A stretch of 64,000 bases of DNA from Vaginella massiliensis (GTDB taxonomy: Bacteria; Bacteroidota; Bacteroidia; Flavobacteriales; Weeksellaceae), in the NCBI RefSeq assembly GCF_900089075.1, contig NZ_LT593746.1, positions 1,013,207 to 1,077,206 on the forward strand, given 5' to 3'. Every line of letters starts with the position of its first letter. The first letter of the stretch is position 1. Below the pieces are notes generated by a model. It made no database searches. It saw nothing but the letters and a program-made list of their open reading frames with translations, and was not told the origin of the DNA. Both the position numbers and the translations under genes were made by a program. Shown one piece after another: positions 55,378-64,000 of the stretch.

Positions 55378-55464
55378 GTTTTCAGAACATTTCCAAAGCC
55401 ATACTAAATATTTAACACAAGATTCGAAAAGTTCACTTTTTTATCAATAAACTTTTAAATGTTG

Positions 55465-55472
55465 TAAATTTG
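55465..55472 (+). promoter_or_regulatory. -7 promoter element of the YqeY-like gene
   Basis: TAAATTTG, an exact TAnnTTTG, 23 bp before the ATG at 55495. The 55378-55464 stretch upstream holds nothing else recognised. Confidence 0.55.
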
Positions 55473-55494
55473 AAGTTCAAATACCAAGAATACG

Positions 55495-55950
55495 ATGAGT
55501 TTAGAAACACAAATCATGGACCAGATGAAAACGGCCATGAAAGAAAAAAATACTATCGCGTTAGAAGCCTTACGCGCGATCAAGTCTGAAATAATCTTGG
55601 CAAAAACTGCAGGAACTCAGACTGAATTTACAGAAGAAAACGAAATTGCTTTGTTGCAAAAATTGGTGAAACAACGCAAAGAAGCAGCCGAACAATTTGG
55701 TGCAAACAATCGCCCAGAATTGGAGGAAAAAGAATTGAAGCAAGCCGAAATTATCCAAAGTTTTTTACCGGCACAGCTGAGTGCAGAAGAGCTAGAATCT
55801 GCTCTAAAAACCATTATTGCCGAACTTGGAGCGAATTCTGCCAAAGATATGGGCAAGGTGATGGGAACAGCATCGAAACAATTGGCTGGTAAAGCTGAAG
55901 GTAAGCTGATTTCTGAAACAGTAAAAAAGCTGTTGAATAAAGAAGCATAA
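55495..55950 (+). CDS. GatB/YqeY domain protein
   Basis: A 151-residue soluble protein of the YqeY family, related to the tail domain of the amidotransferase subunit GatB, which contacts tRNA. Seen: MDQMKTAMKEKNTIALEALR, KLVKQRKEAAEQF, EIIQSFLPAQLSAEELESAL and the end AKDMGKVMGTASKQLAGKAE. Stand-alone members have no proven function, though a role with tRNA is presumed. It has its own promoter and terminator after the ftsZ terminator; a YqeY gene downstream of ftsZ is, from memory, a frequent arrangement in flavobacteria. Confidence 0.93.
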   Translation: MSLETQIMDQMKTAMKEKNTIALEALRAIKSEIILAKTAGTQTEFTEENEIALLQKLVKQRKEAAEQFGANNRPELEEKELKQAEIIQSFLPAQLSAEELESALKTIIAELGANSAKDMGKVMGTASKQLAGKAEGKLISETVKKLLNKEA

Positions 55951-55986
55951 CGCCATTTTTCGATTAAGAAATTGATAAGAAAAACT

Positions 55987-56012
55987 AACCCCTCCTAGAA
56001 AAAGAGGGGTTT
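55987..56012 (+). terminator. Terminator between the YqeY-like gene and catalase
   Basis: A perfect 8-bp stem AACCCCTC with GAGGGGTT and a 9-base loop, between convergent genes. The T-run is short, so the strand is uncertain. Confidence 0.65.
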
Positions 56013-56019
56013 GTGCATT

Positions 56020-57534
56020 TTACGAGTTTGTAGGTTTTGGAGCCCAACGGTCGTAGGGACTCATATCAAATTGGTTTACCTCATCCATAGTGAGTCCTAA
56101 TGCTTTGGCTACACCTTCGCCATATTCTGGGTCGGCTTTGTAGCAATTTCTTATATGACGAATTTGTATGAACTTCTCTGCTTGCCCCACTTGAGCAGCA
56201 GTATTTTTGAACAATAAGTCAGCTTTTCCGTCGGCTTTAATGATACGAAATAGATCTCCGGGTTGTGTATAATAATCGGTGTCGTAATCTCTAAAATTGT
56301 ATTCATAGGCATCGCCTTCTATACCCAAAGCCGGTTCTTTTACCGCAGGGTTTTCTTGCCACTCACCAAAACTGTTGGGTTCGTAGTGAATTGTAGAACC
56401 ATAATTTCCGTCTACTCGCATCGCACCATCTCTGTGGAATGCATGATATGGGCATTTGGGTTTGTTGACAGGAATCTGAAAATGATTCACCCCCAATCTA
56501 TAACGTTGAGCATCACCATATGAAAACAAACGTCCTTGCAACATTTTATCTGGCGAAAAACCAATGCCTGGAACAATATTGGTCGGATTGAAAGCAGCTT
56601 GCTCTACATCTTGAAAATAATTTTCTGGATTGCGGTTGAGTTCAAACTCGCCTACTGGAATAAGTGGATAATCTTTTTTAGACCAAACTTTCGTCAGATC
56701 AAAAGGATGGAAACGGTATTCCTTGGCTTGATCTTCCGTCATGATCTGGATGTACATTTTCCATTTCGGGAAGTCACCCCTTTCTATAGCTTCATACAAA
56801 TCTCGTTGAGAGGATTCTCTATCCATACCCACCTCTTTTGCAGCCTCCTCGTCCGAAAGATTTTCGATTCCTTGTTGTGTTACAAAATGAAATTTCACCC
56901 AATGCCTTACATTATCTTTGTTGATGAAACTATAGGTATGACTACCAAATCCGTGCATATGGCGGTAACCTCTTGGTATTCCTCTATCGCTCATGATGAT
57001 GGTTATTTGGTGCAAAGCTTCTGGCAGAAGGGTCCAAAAATCCCAGTTGTTGTTTGGACTTCGCATGTTGGTTCTCGGGTCGCGTTTTACAGCGTGGTTG
57101 AGGTCTGGGAATTTCATAGGATCTCTGAAAAAGAAAACTGGCGTGTTGTTTCCTACCAAATCCCAAATTCCTTCGTCGGTATAAAATTTTAGAGCGAAAC
57201 CTCGTATATCTCGCTCTGCATCGGCCGCACCGCGTTCTCCTGCTACGGTAGAAAACCTTGCAAACATCTCTACTTTTTTGCCTACTTCACTGAAAATATT
57301 GGCTTTTGTGTAGCGTGTAATATCATGGGTTACCGTAAAAGTTCCGAATGCGCCCGAACCTTTGGCGTGCATTCTGCGCTCTGGAATTACCTCTCTATCA
57401 AATTTGCCATTTTTTCTAAGAACCAAAAATCTTGCATCAGTAGTGGACCTCTCGGACCAGCCGTTTGCACATTTTGATTGTCTGCTACAGGAGCTCCTGT
57501 TTTATCTTGTGAGTTTCGATTTATTTTCTCCCAT
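56020..57534 (-). pseudogene. katA: Monofunctional catalase with two frameshifts near the N-terminus
   Basis: Heme catalase of the small-subunit clade. The open part (56020-57402) carries [20 protein letters not shown] with the catalytic His, [34 protein letters not shown] with the catalytic Asn, and [20 protein letters not shown]. The ATG at 57534 gives [10 protein letters not shown] then TAA. Just after, another frame reads [20 protein letters not shown] and [12 protein letters not shown], the normal catalase N-terminus. The frame then returns to the first by loss of one T in a run at 57400-57402. So two compensating indels, one near 57508-57515 and one near 57401, flank about 35 codons. 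Without them the gene would be a standard catalase of about 505 residues. As read, only a TTG start at 57426 gives a long product, lacking the real N-terminus. Sequencing error is possible. Confidence 0.8.
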
Positions 57535-57691
57535 CTTCTAAAAGTTTAAATTTTTTAGAAATTTACATAGCTTTTATGTATTGTAAACAGTTGAAACGAT
57601 AGTTAATATCTATACTACAATAAATCGTTTTTTCGGAAAAAGTTTTATCTATTCTTAGACGAATGCAATATTGCTGGAAGTAGAGCAAAAA

Positions 57692-57728
57692 AAAACCGCC
57701 TTTCAAAATAATTTTAAAAAGCGGTTTT
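57692..57728 (-). terminator. Terminator of clpC
   Basis: An 8-bp stem AAAACCGC with GCGGTTTT around an AT-rich loop that can pair further; the minus strand continues with a run of T residues. It is 31 bp after the clpC stop. Confidence 0.75.
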
Positions 57729-57759
57729 GACTATGAAAATTATGAAAACACACTGCGTA

Positions 57760-60297
57760 TTAAGAATTTTGTTCTTTGGCTTTTCCTTTCACGCGAATGA
57801 CCACATTGTCTTTGGTCTCATTCAGGTCGAGTAAAATCTGGTCGCCTTCCGATACATTAGTGTTGATGATTTCCTCTGCCAACGGATCTTCTATGTATTT
57901 CTGAATTGCTCGTTTCAAAGGGCGAGCGCCATAATCTTTATCAAATCCTTTTTCTGCAATGAAATCTTTAGCTTCGGCAGTCAATTCTAGATGGTAATCC
58001 AAGGCTGCTAAACGTTGGACTAGGTTTGCCAACTCGATGTCGATGATCTCCATTATATTTTCTTTCGATAGCGAATTGAAGATGATAATATCATCGATTC
58101 GATTCAGGAATTCTGGGGCGAATGCTCGTTTCAAGGCGCTTTCGATAGTGCTTTTTGCTCGCTCATCGGCAGAATCTCTCTTGGCAGACGTTCCAAATCC
58201 TACGCCATCTCCAAAATCTTTCAATTGTCGGGTCCCGATGTTCGAGGTAAGAATAATAATCGTATTACGGAAATCTATTTTTCTACCCAAACTATCGGTC
58301 ACGTGCCCGTCATCTAAGATTTGCAACAAAATATTGAACACGTCTGGATGTGCTTTTTCGATCTCATCCAATAGGATTACTGCATACGGTTTGCGACGGA
58401 CGGCTTCGGTCAACTGTCCGCCTTCTTCGTAGCCTACATAGCCCGGAGGTGCCCCAACCAAGCGAGAAACCGCGAATTTTTCCATGTATTCCGACATGTC
58501 GATGCGAATCAGTGCGTCGTTAGAATCGAATAATTCTTTCGCCAATATTTTGGCTAATTGAGTTTTACCAACACCTGTCGTACCCAAGAAAATAAACGAT
58601 CCGATTGGTTTGTTCGGATCTTTGAGTCCGGCACGATTACGTTGAATGGCTTTCACCACTTTTTCTACCGCTTGATCTTGACCGATGACTTTTCCTTTCA
58701 TCAGGTCGTTCATCTGAGCCAATTTTTTCAGTTCACCTGCCGCTACACGCTGTACAGGAACGCCGCTCATCATCGAGACAACCTCTGCAACGTTGTCTTC
58801 GGTAACGGTTTCGCGATGTTCTTTAGATTCTTGTAACCATTGTGATTGTGCACGTTTTAGTTCTGCTTCGAATTGTTTTTCTGAATCTCGTAAACGGGCA
58901 GCTTCTTCGTATTTCTGACTTTTTACGACTTTCGTTTTTTCTTCACGTACTTCTTCTAATTTTTGTTCAAGGTCTAAAATTTCTTGTGGAACTTTTATGT
59001 TTTTGATATGAACGCGTGATCCAGCTTCATCCATCGCATCGATTGCTTTATCGGGCAAAAATCGATCGGTGATGTAACGTGTAGTCAAATTCACACAAGC
59101 TTGCAAGGCTTCTTCGGTATAATTTACGTTGTGATGCGCCTCGTATTTGTCTTTGATCTGATTCAGAATTTGCAAAGTTTCTTCTGGCGAGGTAGGTTCT
59201 ACCATCACATTCTGAAAACGTCGCACCAAAGCTCCATCTTTCTCAATGTACTGTCGGTATTCGTCTAGCGTTGTTGCGCCTATACATTGCAATTCGCCAC
59301 GCGCCAAAGCTGGTTTGAACATATTTGATGCGTCTAAAGAACCAGTGGCACCTCCGGCACCAACAATGGTATGCAACTCGTCGATGAATAGAATGATATC
59401 GTCGTTTTTCTCGAGTTCATTCATGATGGCTTTCATGCGTTCTTCAAATTGTCCGCGGTATTTGGTGCCCGCAACAAGAGAAGCCAAGTCCAAGGTTACG
59501 ACACGTTTGTTGTACAATACGCGAGAAACTTTTCGTTGGATGATGCGCAGTGCCAAGCCTTCTGCAATTGCCGATTTACCAACGCCAGGCTCGCCAATCA
59601 ACAACGGATTGTTTTTCTTGCGGCGCGATAAGATTTGAGAAACGCGTTCGATTTCTTTTTCTCTTCCCACCACAGGGTCGAGTTTTCCTTCTTGCGCAAT
59701 AGCCGTAAGGTCTCGTCCAAAATTATCTAAAACAGGAGTTTTACTTTTCGAGGTTGATTTTCCAGTCGGACGGTCGAATTCGCTGCGCGTACCTGATGTC
59801 TCATCTTCATCAAAAGAAGAAGATTCTGCTCGTGGTGCCTCTTGCGAAGCGTCGTCGCTCTGAAACTGATATTTGAATTCTTCTCGAACATTGTTGTAAT
59901 CAACATTCATGTTTTTCATAAGTTTCGTGATTGGGTCATTTTCGTTACGCAGAATGCATAGCAACAAATGCACGGTAGTTACCGTACCACTTTTGAAGAG
60001 TTTAGCTTCTAGAAATGTTGTTTTCAATGCTCGTTCTGCTTGTTTGGTCAACGTAAGGTTTTTAGAAGCATGCGAAGGATCGACTTCTTTGGCAGGCGAA
60101 AGGTTCTCTATCTTGGTCTTCATCTCGTGTAAATCTACCTGAAGTGCATCTAAGATAGAAATCGCTTTCCCTTCACCATCTCGTAGAATGCCGAGCATCA
60201 AGTGTTCGGTACCGATTTGGTCGTGTCCAAGGCGCAATGCTTCTTCTTTACTATAAGCGATGACATCTTTTACTTGTTGTGAGAAATTATCATTCAT
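57760..60297 (-). CDS. clpC: ATP-dependent Clp protease ATP-binding subunit ClpC
   Basis: AAA+ unfoldase that feeds proteins to ClpP, 845 residues with this start. The N-terminal double Clp repeat has [20 protein letters not shown] and a second [12 protein letters not shown] repeat. D1 has Walker [10 protein letters not shown] near 236 and [14 protein letters not shown]; a UVR-type middle segment ([19 protein letters not shown] near 457) marks ClpC rather than ClpA or ClpB. D2 has GTTGVGKTQ near 571 and [13 protein letters not shown]. The frame extends to 60342, but [12 protein letters not shown] at 60297 is the family start and follows a purine-rich site. Confidence 0.94.
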   Translation of the reverse strand: MNDNFSQQVKDVIAYSKEEALRLGHDQIGTEHLMLGILRDGEGKAISILDALQVDLHEMKTKIENLSPAKEVDPSHASKNLTLTKQAERALKTTFLEAKLFKSGTVTTVHLLLCILRNENDPITKLMKNMNVDYNNVREEFKYQFQSDDASQEAPRAESSSFDEDETSGTRSEFDRPTGKSTSKSKTPVLDNFGRDLTAIAQEGKLDPVVGREKEIERVSQILSRRKKNNPLLIGEPGVGKSAIAEGLALRIIQRKVSRVLYNKRVVTLDLASLVAGTKYRGQFEERMKAIMNELEKNDDIILFIDELHTIVGAGGATGSLDASNMFKPALARGELQCIGATTLDEYRQYIEKDGALVRRFQNVMVEPTSPEETLQILNQIKDKYEAHHNVNYTEEALQACVNLTTRYITDRFLPDKAIDAMDEAGSRVHIKNIKVPQEILDLEQKLEEVREEKTKVVKSQKYEEAARLRDSEKQFEAELKRAQSQWLQESKEHRETVTEDNVAEVVSMMSGVPVQRVAAGELKKLAQMNDLMKGKVIGQDQAVEKVVKAIQRNRAGLKDPNKPIGSFIFLGTTGVGKTQLAKILAKELFDSNDALIRIDMSEYMEKFAVSRLVGAPPGYVGYEEGGQLTEAVRRKPYAVILLDEIEKAHPDVFNILLQILDDGHVTDSLGRKIDFRNTIIILTSNIGTRQLKDFGDGVGFGTSAKRDSADERAKSTIESALKRAFAPEFLNRIDDIIIFNSLSKENIMEIIDIELANLVQRLAALDYHLELTAEAKDFIAEKGFDKDYGARPLKRAIQKYIEDPLAEEIINTNVSEGDQILLDLNETKDNVVIRVKGKAKEQNS

Positions 60298-60357
60298 TAG
60301 GGTAGTCTCTTCTTTTAAAATAATTCTATTCCATTTGTACATAAACTGTGCCGATAG

Positions 60358-60385
60358 CTAAGTTAGGATTTTAATCGCGTTGCAA
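60358..60385 (-). promoter_or_regulatory. Promoter of clpC
   Basis: On the minus strand TTG at 60385-60383 is followed after 17 bp by TAACTTAG at 60365-60358, one base off TAnnTTTG. The predicted leader is about 54 bases to the ATG at 60297. Confidence 0.45.
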
Positions 60386-60494
60386 AAGTTATTCTGTCTG
60401 TTAAAATTAAACTATTTTATTAAAATCATACTCAATATTCGAAATAATTGCCAAATTGTCAGGATTAGTAAAATAATAATTAAATTAGCAGGCT

Positions 60495-61478
60495 ATGTGG
60501 AAAATTAGTCTTCAAAAGTTGATCAACTATGAGTTTTGGCCTTTTTGGATTTTTTATGGAATGCTTACGCCATTTTATCTTTACTATGTTTTGAAGACCA
60601 AAGCGCCAGCCTACTTTTGCAACGTTAATCCGCTCATGCGATTCGGTGGTTTTTATGGTTATTCTAAATTTGATTTGTTAGAAAAAATTGAGCCGCATTG
60701 GATTCCAAAAACAACACTCGTTCACCAGAAAAATGTTTTGGATTTCGAGCCGAATTCTTATCCATTTGTTGCGAAACCCGATGTTGGAGAGCGTGGCAAA
60801 CAAGTCGCTGTAATCCGAAATCGTGAAGAATGGAGCTGCTATCGAGGAGGTATAAAAACCGATGTAATCATTCAAGATTTTGTAGATTTTCCTCTGGAGT
60901 TTGGATTGTTTTATGTTCGTTATCCGAAAGAAGAAAAAGGTAAAATCATCGCCATTACGGCTAAAGAATTTTTAACGGTAAAAGGTGATGGTAAAGCGAC
61001 TTTAGCCCAATTGATTGCTCGAGATTTAAGAGCTTCGCAGCAGCGAAAATTCCTCAAAAAACGCTTTGCAAACCATCTCGATGAGGTTTTGAAACGGAAT
61101 GAAGAATTGTTGCTTTCAGAAATCGGAAATCATTACCGAGGTACAAAGTTTTTAGACGCAAGTCATTTGCATTCGGGTAGATTAGAGAATTGCGTAGATG
61201 AGGCAGTGAAAAATATTCCGCATTTTTATTACGGTCGGTTGGATGTGAAAGCCCAATCGATAGAAGATTTGCAGAACGGCAATTTTGTCATACTCGAGAT
61301 CAATGGAGCAAACTCAGAAGCTACGCAATTGTACGATCCTAAATACTCTGTATTCGAAGCCTGGAGTATTGCTCGCCAGCAATTGGCGGTACAGTATCGA
61401 GTTGCAAAACAAAATAAAGAAAACGGATTCGATTATCCGCCAGCAAAACCATTGGTAAAGGCATTATTTGGATGCTAA
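60495..61478 (+). CDS. ATP-grasp family protein (D-Ala-D-Ala ligase-like fold), function unknown
   Basis: A 327-residue protein. After an N-terminal hydrophobic stretch (about 15-33, WPFWIFYGMLTPFYLYYVL) it has an ATP-grasp domain: FVAKPDVGERGKQVAVI with the ATP-binding Lys near 94, VIIQDFVDFPLEFGLFYVRY, ITAKEFLTVKGDGKATL, and the metal site VILEINGANSEATQLYDP near 264-281. ATP-grasp enzymes ligate carboxylates to amines or thiols. Substrate is not readable; such proteins are often named D-alanine--D-alanine ligase in databases, but the lengths and motifs differ from Ddl. The gene is divergent from clpC and 68 bp before a rhomboid protease gene. The hydrophobic segment may attach it to the membrane. 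Confidence 0.8.
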   Translation: MWKISLQKLINYEFWPFWIFYGMLTPFYLYYVLKTKAPAYFCNVNPLMRFGGFYGYSKFDLLEKIEPHWIPKTTLVHQKNVLDFEPNSYPFVAKPDVGERGKQVAVIRNREEWSCYRGGIKTDVIIQDFVDFPLEFGLFYVRYPKEEKGKIIAITAKEFLTVKGDGKATLAQLIARDLRASQQRKFLKKRFANHLDEVLKRNEELLLSEIGNHYRGTKFLDASHLHSGRLENCVDEAVKNIPHFYYGRLDVKAQSIEDLQNGNFVILEINGANSEATQLYDPKYSVFEAWSIARQQLAVQYRVAKQNKENGFDYPPAKPLVKALFGC

Positions 61479-61546
61479 ATCAGCCGATTTGTCTTGCTTT
61501 CTTCTTTGGTTTGATTTGTGACGATACTCAAACAAAGTGATCACTC

Positions 61547-62338
61547 ATGAATGAATTTCCTAAAAAAGCCATCATATTTCCGCTCATTATTCTTATTCCG
61601 ATTTGGAGTGTTTTTTTGTTGAATTTGAACGGAGCTTTTGGGCATTATTGTCCTGGCGTCATACCGAGAAGCCTTTCGGGCTTGAAAGGTATTTTCACCA
61701 TGCCGCTTTTCCATTCGGGATGGCAACATTTGTTGAGCAACACTTTTCCCTTGTTGTTCCTCATCGGGCTGAGTACCTTGTTGTATGATCGAATCACCTA
61801 TTGGGTGGTATTTCTGGGCTGGATATTTTCTGGTATATTGCTTTGGTTTATTGGCGACTTGGAGTTTTTAGATCAAACCTTAGGATGTCATATTGGGGCA
61901 AGCGGATTGGTCTATGTCATGGCGAGTTTCTTGTTCTTTAGCGGACTGATTCGCAAGGATCGTGGCACTATGGCTGCGTCTCTCATTGTGATTTTTCTTT
62001 ACGGAAGTTTTATTTGGGGAATGTTGCCCGAAGAAATTTTGCCCACCCTGAAGATGAATGCCAATAAAAATCCTATTTCCTGGGAAGGGCATTTGTCTGG
62101 TTTTTTGGTGGGATTAGTTTTAGCGCTTTATTTCAGAAAATTAGGCCCGCAGAAACAAACCTATTATTGGGAAGATGAAAATGTGTACGACCCTAAAGCA
62201 GAAGCGCTTTGGCAAGCTTATTTGGAACAAGAGGAGCTGAAACGAGAATATGAAGAAATGCAAGAAAACCCAATAAAGATTCATTATTACTTAAAGAATG
62301 ATGATGATACCTCAGAAGAAAAAACCTTAAAACAATAA
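61547..62338 (+). CDS. Rhomboid family intramembrane serine protease
   Basis: A 263-residue membrane protease with six helices expected. The nucleophile is S119 in GCHIGASGLVYV, and the His of the dyad is H182 in WEGHLSGFLVGL. The upstream motif GWQHLLSNTFPLLFL (58-72) carries the HxxxN oxyanion Asn. The C-terminal 60 residues are hydrophilic and acidic (NVYDPKAEALWQAYLEQEEL), a cytoplasmic tail. It cleaves membrane segments of other proteins; the substrate is unknown. It may be in one unit with the ATP-grasp gene. Confidence 0.92.
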   Translation: MNEFPKKAIIFPLIILIPIWSVFLLNLNGAFGHYCPGVIPRSLSGLKGIFTMPLFHSGWQHLLSNTFPLLFLIGLSTLLYDRITYWVVFLGWIFSGILLWFIGDLEFLDQTLGCHIGASGLVYVMASFLFFSGLIRKDRGTMAASLIVIFLYGSFIWGMLPEEILPTLKMNANKNPISWEGHLSGFLVGLVLALYFRKLGPQKQTYYWEDENVYDPKAEALWQAYLEQEELKREYEEMQENPIKIHYYLKNDDDTSEEKTLKQ

Positions 62339-62353
62339 TGGTTCGAGGTTTTT

Positions 62354-63502
62354 TTATTTTGTAGGAAATTCTGGTCTTCTCATTTTGTATTTGGTACCCG
62401 TCATGGATTCTAAGAAGGATACCAAAGCTTTTTTTTCTACTTTTGATAAATTCAGAGGTTTCAATAAAGAATCTGTTACAGGATGCATTGGGTCTGCAAT
62501 TTTTTGTTCTGGTGTGGGACTATTCATTTGCATTCCGCTGTTGTAAATATTTACAATTCCTTCTAAAGTATCAAACAATCCGTTGTGCATCCAAGGTCTT
62601 GTAATCATCAAATCTCGTAAAGATGGAGTTTTGAATTTTCCAGTATCATCTGGATTTTTAGTGATTTCGTACAAGCCTAAATCTTCGTATTCTCTTTTGT
62701 AATAGGTAAGTCCAATGTTATGAAAAGATTCGTCTGTTAAATTCTTTCCGAAGTGGCAATTCATACAACGAGCTTTCGTTCTGAAAATATGCATACCGTA
62801 GATTTCTTCATCGGTAAGAGCTGTGTAGTTTCCATCAATAAATTTATCAAATCTACTCGGTTGACTTTTTATCGTTTTTTGAAATTCTGCTAAAGCATTG
62901 AAAATTCTTTCTGTGGTTATTTTATTATCACCAAAAGCATCTTCAAATAGTTTTAAATAATCTTGATATTTGCTTAGTCTTTCTGGTAATAAATTTAGAT
63001 CCATTGCCATTTCGTTATGCGCAGCGATAGGTCCTGAAGCTTGCTGTTCTAGTGTTGTTGCTCTTCCATCCCAAAAGAAACTTGTTCGGTCTGCAATATT
63101 AAGAAGTGACATGGTATTGCGTTTGCCTTGTAAATGATCATTCCCTAAAGCTACTCTACGTGCATCTGTCCATCCAAATTCTGGTTCGTGGCAAGAGCTG
63201 CAAGAAATTTGTTGAGAACCCGAAAGTTTTGGATCGAAGAACAACATTTTTCCTAATAAAACTTTTGGTAAAGCTTGTGTGGTGAAATAAGCGGTATCTG
63301 TTTTTATAGACTGAAATTCTTTCCACTCTACACCATGATCAATCGTAGGTTTTGGCCAATCTACAATTGCTTTTTTATAACTGTTGACAATATCTTGCAC
63401 TTTTGGGTCTTGAATCTTTTCTAATGACTGTTTTACTTTTGGTGTAAAACCGACCAAAATAGATAAAATGATGCCAATTACAAGTAATGTGAATTTTTTC
63501 AT
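62354..63502 (-). CDS. Di-heme cytochrome c peroxidase (MauG/CcpA type)
   Basis: Periplasmic enzyme of 382 residues that reduces hydrogen peroxide, or MauG-like activity. An N-terminal hydrophobic segment (about 4-20) acts as signal or anchor. Two heme c sites are CSSCH (101-105) and CMNCH (246-250). Around them are GKMLFFDPKLSGSQQISCSS, EPEFGWTDARRVALGN, RNTMSLLN, FFWDGRATTLEQQA and the distal TPSLRDLMITRPWMHNGLF. It is 4 bp downstream of the partial outer-membrane gene at 63507, so the two form one operon. Its stop is 15 bp from the rhomboid stop. Confidence 0.92.
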   Translation of the reverse strand: MKKFTLLVIGIILSILVGFTPKVKQSLEKIQDPKVQDIVNSYKKAIVDWPKPTIDHGVEWKEFQSIKTDTAYFTTQALPKVLLGKMLFFDPKLSGSQQISCSSCHEPEFGWTDARRVALGNDHLQGKRNTMSLLNIADRTSFFWDGRATTLEQQASGPIAAHNEMAMDLNLLPERLSKYQDYLKLFEDAFGDNKITTERIFNALAEFQKTIKSQPSRFDKFIDGNYTALTDEEIYGMHIFRTKARCMNCHFGKNLTDESFHNIGLTYYKREYEDLGLYEITKNPDDTGKFKTPSLRDLMITRPWMHNGLFDTLEGIVNIYNSGMQMNSPTPEQKIADPMHPVTDSLLKPLNLSKVEKKALVSFLESMTGTKYKMRRPEFPTK

Positions 63503-63506
63503 TTCT

Positions 63507-64000
63507 TTAGAATGTTATTCCAAGGTTTAGGCTTGTAAAATTATTGTTTTTATTTTGTATTTTCTGTGATTGATATTGGGTTCCGATAAATATTGCCGGG
63601 ATTTTATCTAGTTCTAGATGATAACGTAAAGATGCTCCAACGGTTGTGATATCACTTGTGAGAAATGTATAATCTCTTAGAACCATATCATTCAAAAAGT
63701 CGATATTGTTTAGATTAAGAGCATTTGTTACGTTGATTACTTGTCGTTGAGAATAATAAGGTTGAAATTCTAAAACTTGATTATTTTTTATCTTTTGTTT
63801 AAAATCTAAGTTTATACCAAATTGTATACAATCATATTTCTGTCCATTAAATGGGTATAATCTAGATTCTTTAATGGTTTGATAATCTGTAAACGGAATA
63901 ATAGCAAGGCTGTATTTGTCTTTTTGTAATTCGTAATAAAGTTGAATTTTACTTGTGTTGGTTTCTTTCCTGTAAGCTTTTCTTTTGAATATAACTTGTG
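63507..64000 (-). CDS. Outer-membrane beta-barrel protein, C-terminal part (cut by window edge)
   Basis: The frame is open from the window end to the stop at 63507 (about 163 codons). The sequence alternates polar and hydrophobic residues as in beta strands and ends SLNLGITF, with the terminal Phe of outer-membrane proteins. Text includes QLYYELQKDKYSLAIIPFTD and RYHLELDKIPAIFIGTQYQ. In Bacteroidetes a barrel protein of the DUF6850 type is often next to cytochrome c peroxidase genes; this fits the position, but the family is not confirmed here. The N-terminus is outside the window. An internal start at 63695 gives only a fragment and is not preferred. Confidence 0.65.
   Translation of the reverse strand, partial: QVIFKRKAYRKETNTSKIQLYYELQKDKYSLAIIPFTDYQTIKESRLYPFNGQKYDCIQFGINLDFKQKIKNNQVLEFQPYYSQRQVINVTNALNLNNIDFLNDMVLRDYTFLTSDITTVGASLRYHLELDKIPAIFIGTQYQSQKIQNKNNNFTSLNLGITF

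Overview
The window looks like a chromosomal segment from a member of the Bacteroidota, class Flavobacteriia, most likely a Weeksellaceae-type bacterium (Weeksella, Empedobacter or Chryseobacterium relatives). This rests on the AT-rich DNA, many exact Bacteroidetes promoter elements of the form TAnnTTTG, a type IX secretion sorting domain, an XrtF-type exosortase, HmuY/HmuR-type heme uptake, an RHS protein of the Bacteroidetes kind, and a FtsZ with a long C-terminal linker. The species is not established from sequence alone. No rRNA, tRNA or CRISPR array was seen.

Layout. 1-6430 is an accessory region. It holds the end of an IS256-family element whose transposase has a nonsense codon, an RHS locus (2993-6400) and a second, displaced RHS tip (706-2314). 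Each RHS C-terminus is followed by a small membrane-anchored protein, and a decayed XRE-type regulator lies between the two RHS units. Both RHS cores carry an almost identical 117-bp in-frame insertion that brings a stop codon and a restart ATG.

6430-28800 is mostly housekeeping: ferredoxin-NADP reductase and a 2Fe-2S ferredoxin, polA, an OsmC protein, gyrB, rsmG with a free-methionine-sulfoxide-reductase-like GAF protein, the exosortase XrtF pair, rlmB, thyA, an M1 aminopeptidase, proS, a W/Y-rich lipoprotein, a FadL-like outer-membrane protein, mscL, a thioredoxin-yidD-lgt operon and rarA. 28900-37700 is a heme acquisition island. A TonB receptor, an HmuY lipoprotein and a T9SS-secreted HmuY-like protein lie on the plus strand. 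They converge on hmuT-hmuU-hmuV-hmuS on the minus strand, and both promoters carry a similar operator-like sequence just downstream of the -7 element.

37790-39610 carries aroQ, engB and an alpha/beta hydrolase. 40007-55316 is a complete division and cell wall (dcw) cluster: mraZ, rsmH, ftsL, ftsI, murE, mraY, murD, ftsW, murG, murC, ftsQ, ftsA, ftsZ. The genes overlap or nearly touch, and mraZ starts at TTG behind a three-repeat MraZ operator. The right end has a GatB/YqeY protein, a catalase gene whose first 45 or so codons are broken by two compensating frameshifts, clpC, an ATP-grasp protein, a rhomboid protease, a di-heme cytochrome c peroxidase and a partial outer-membrane barrel protein.

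Functionally the core blocks are conventional. The parts most worth a second look are the RHS stop-and-restart insertions, the secreted HmuY paralogue with the shared heme operator, the frameshifted catalase and the substrate-less exosortase pair.
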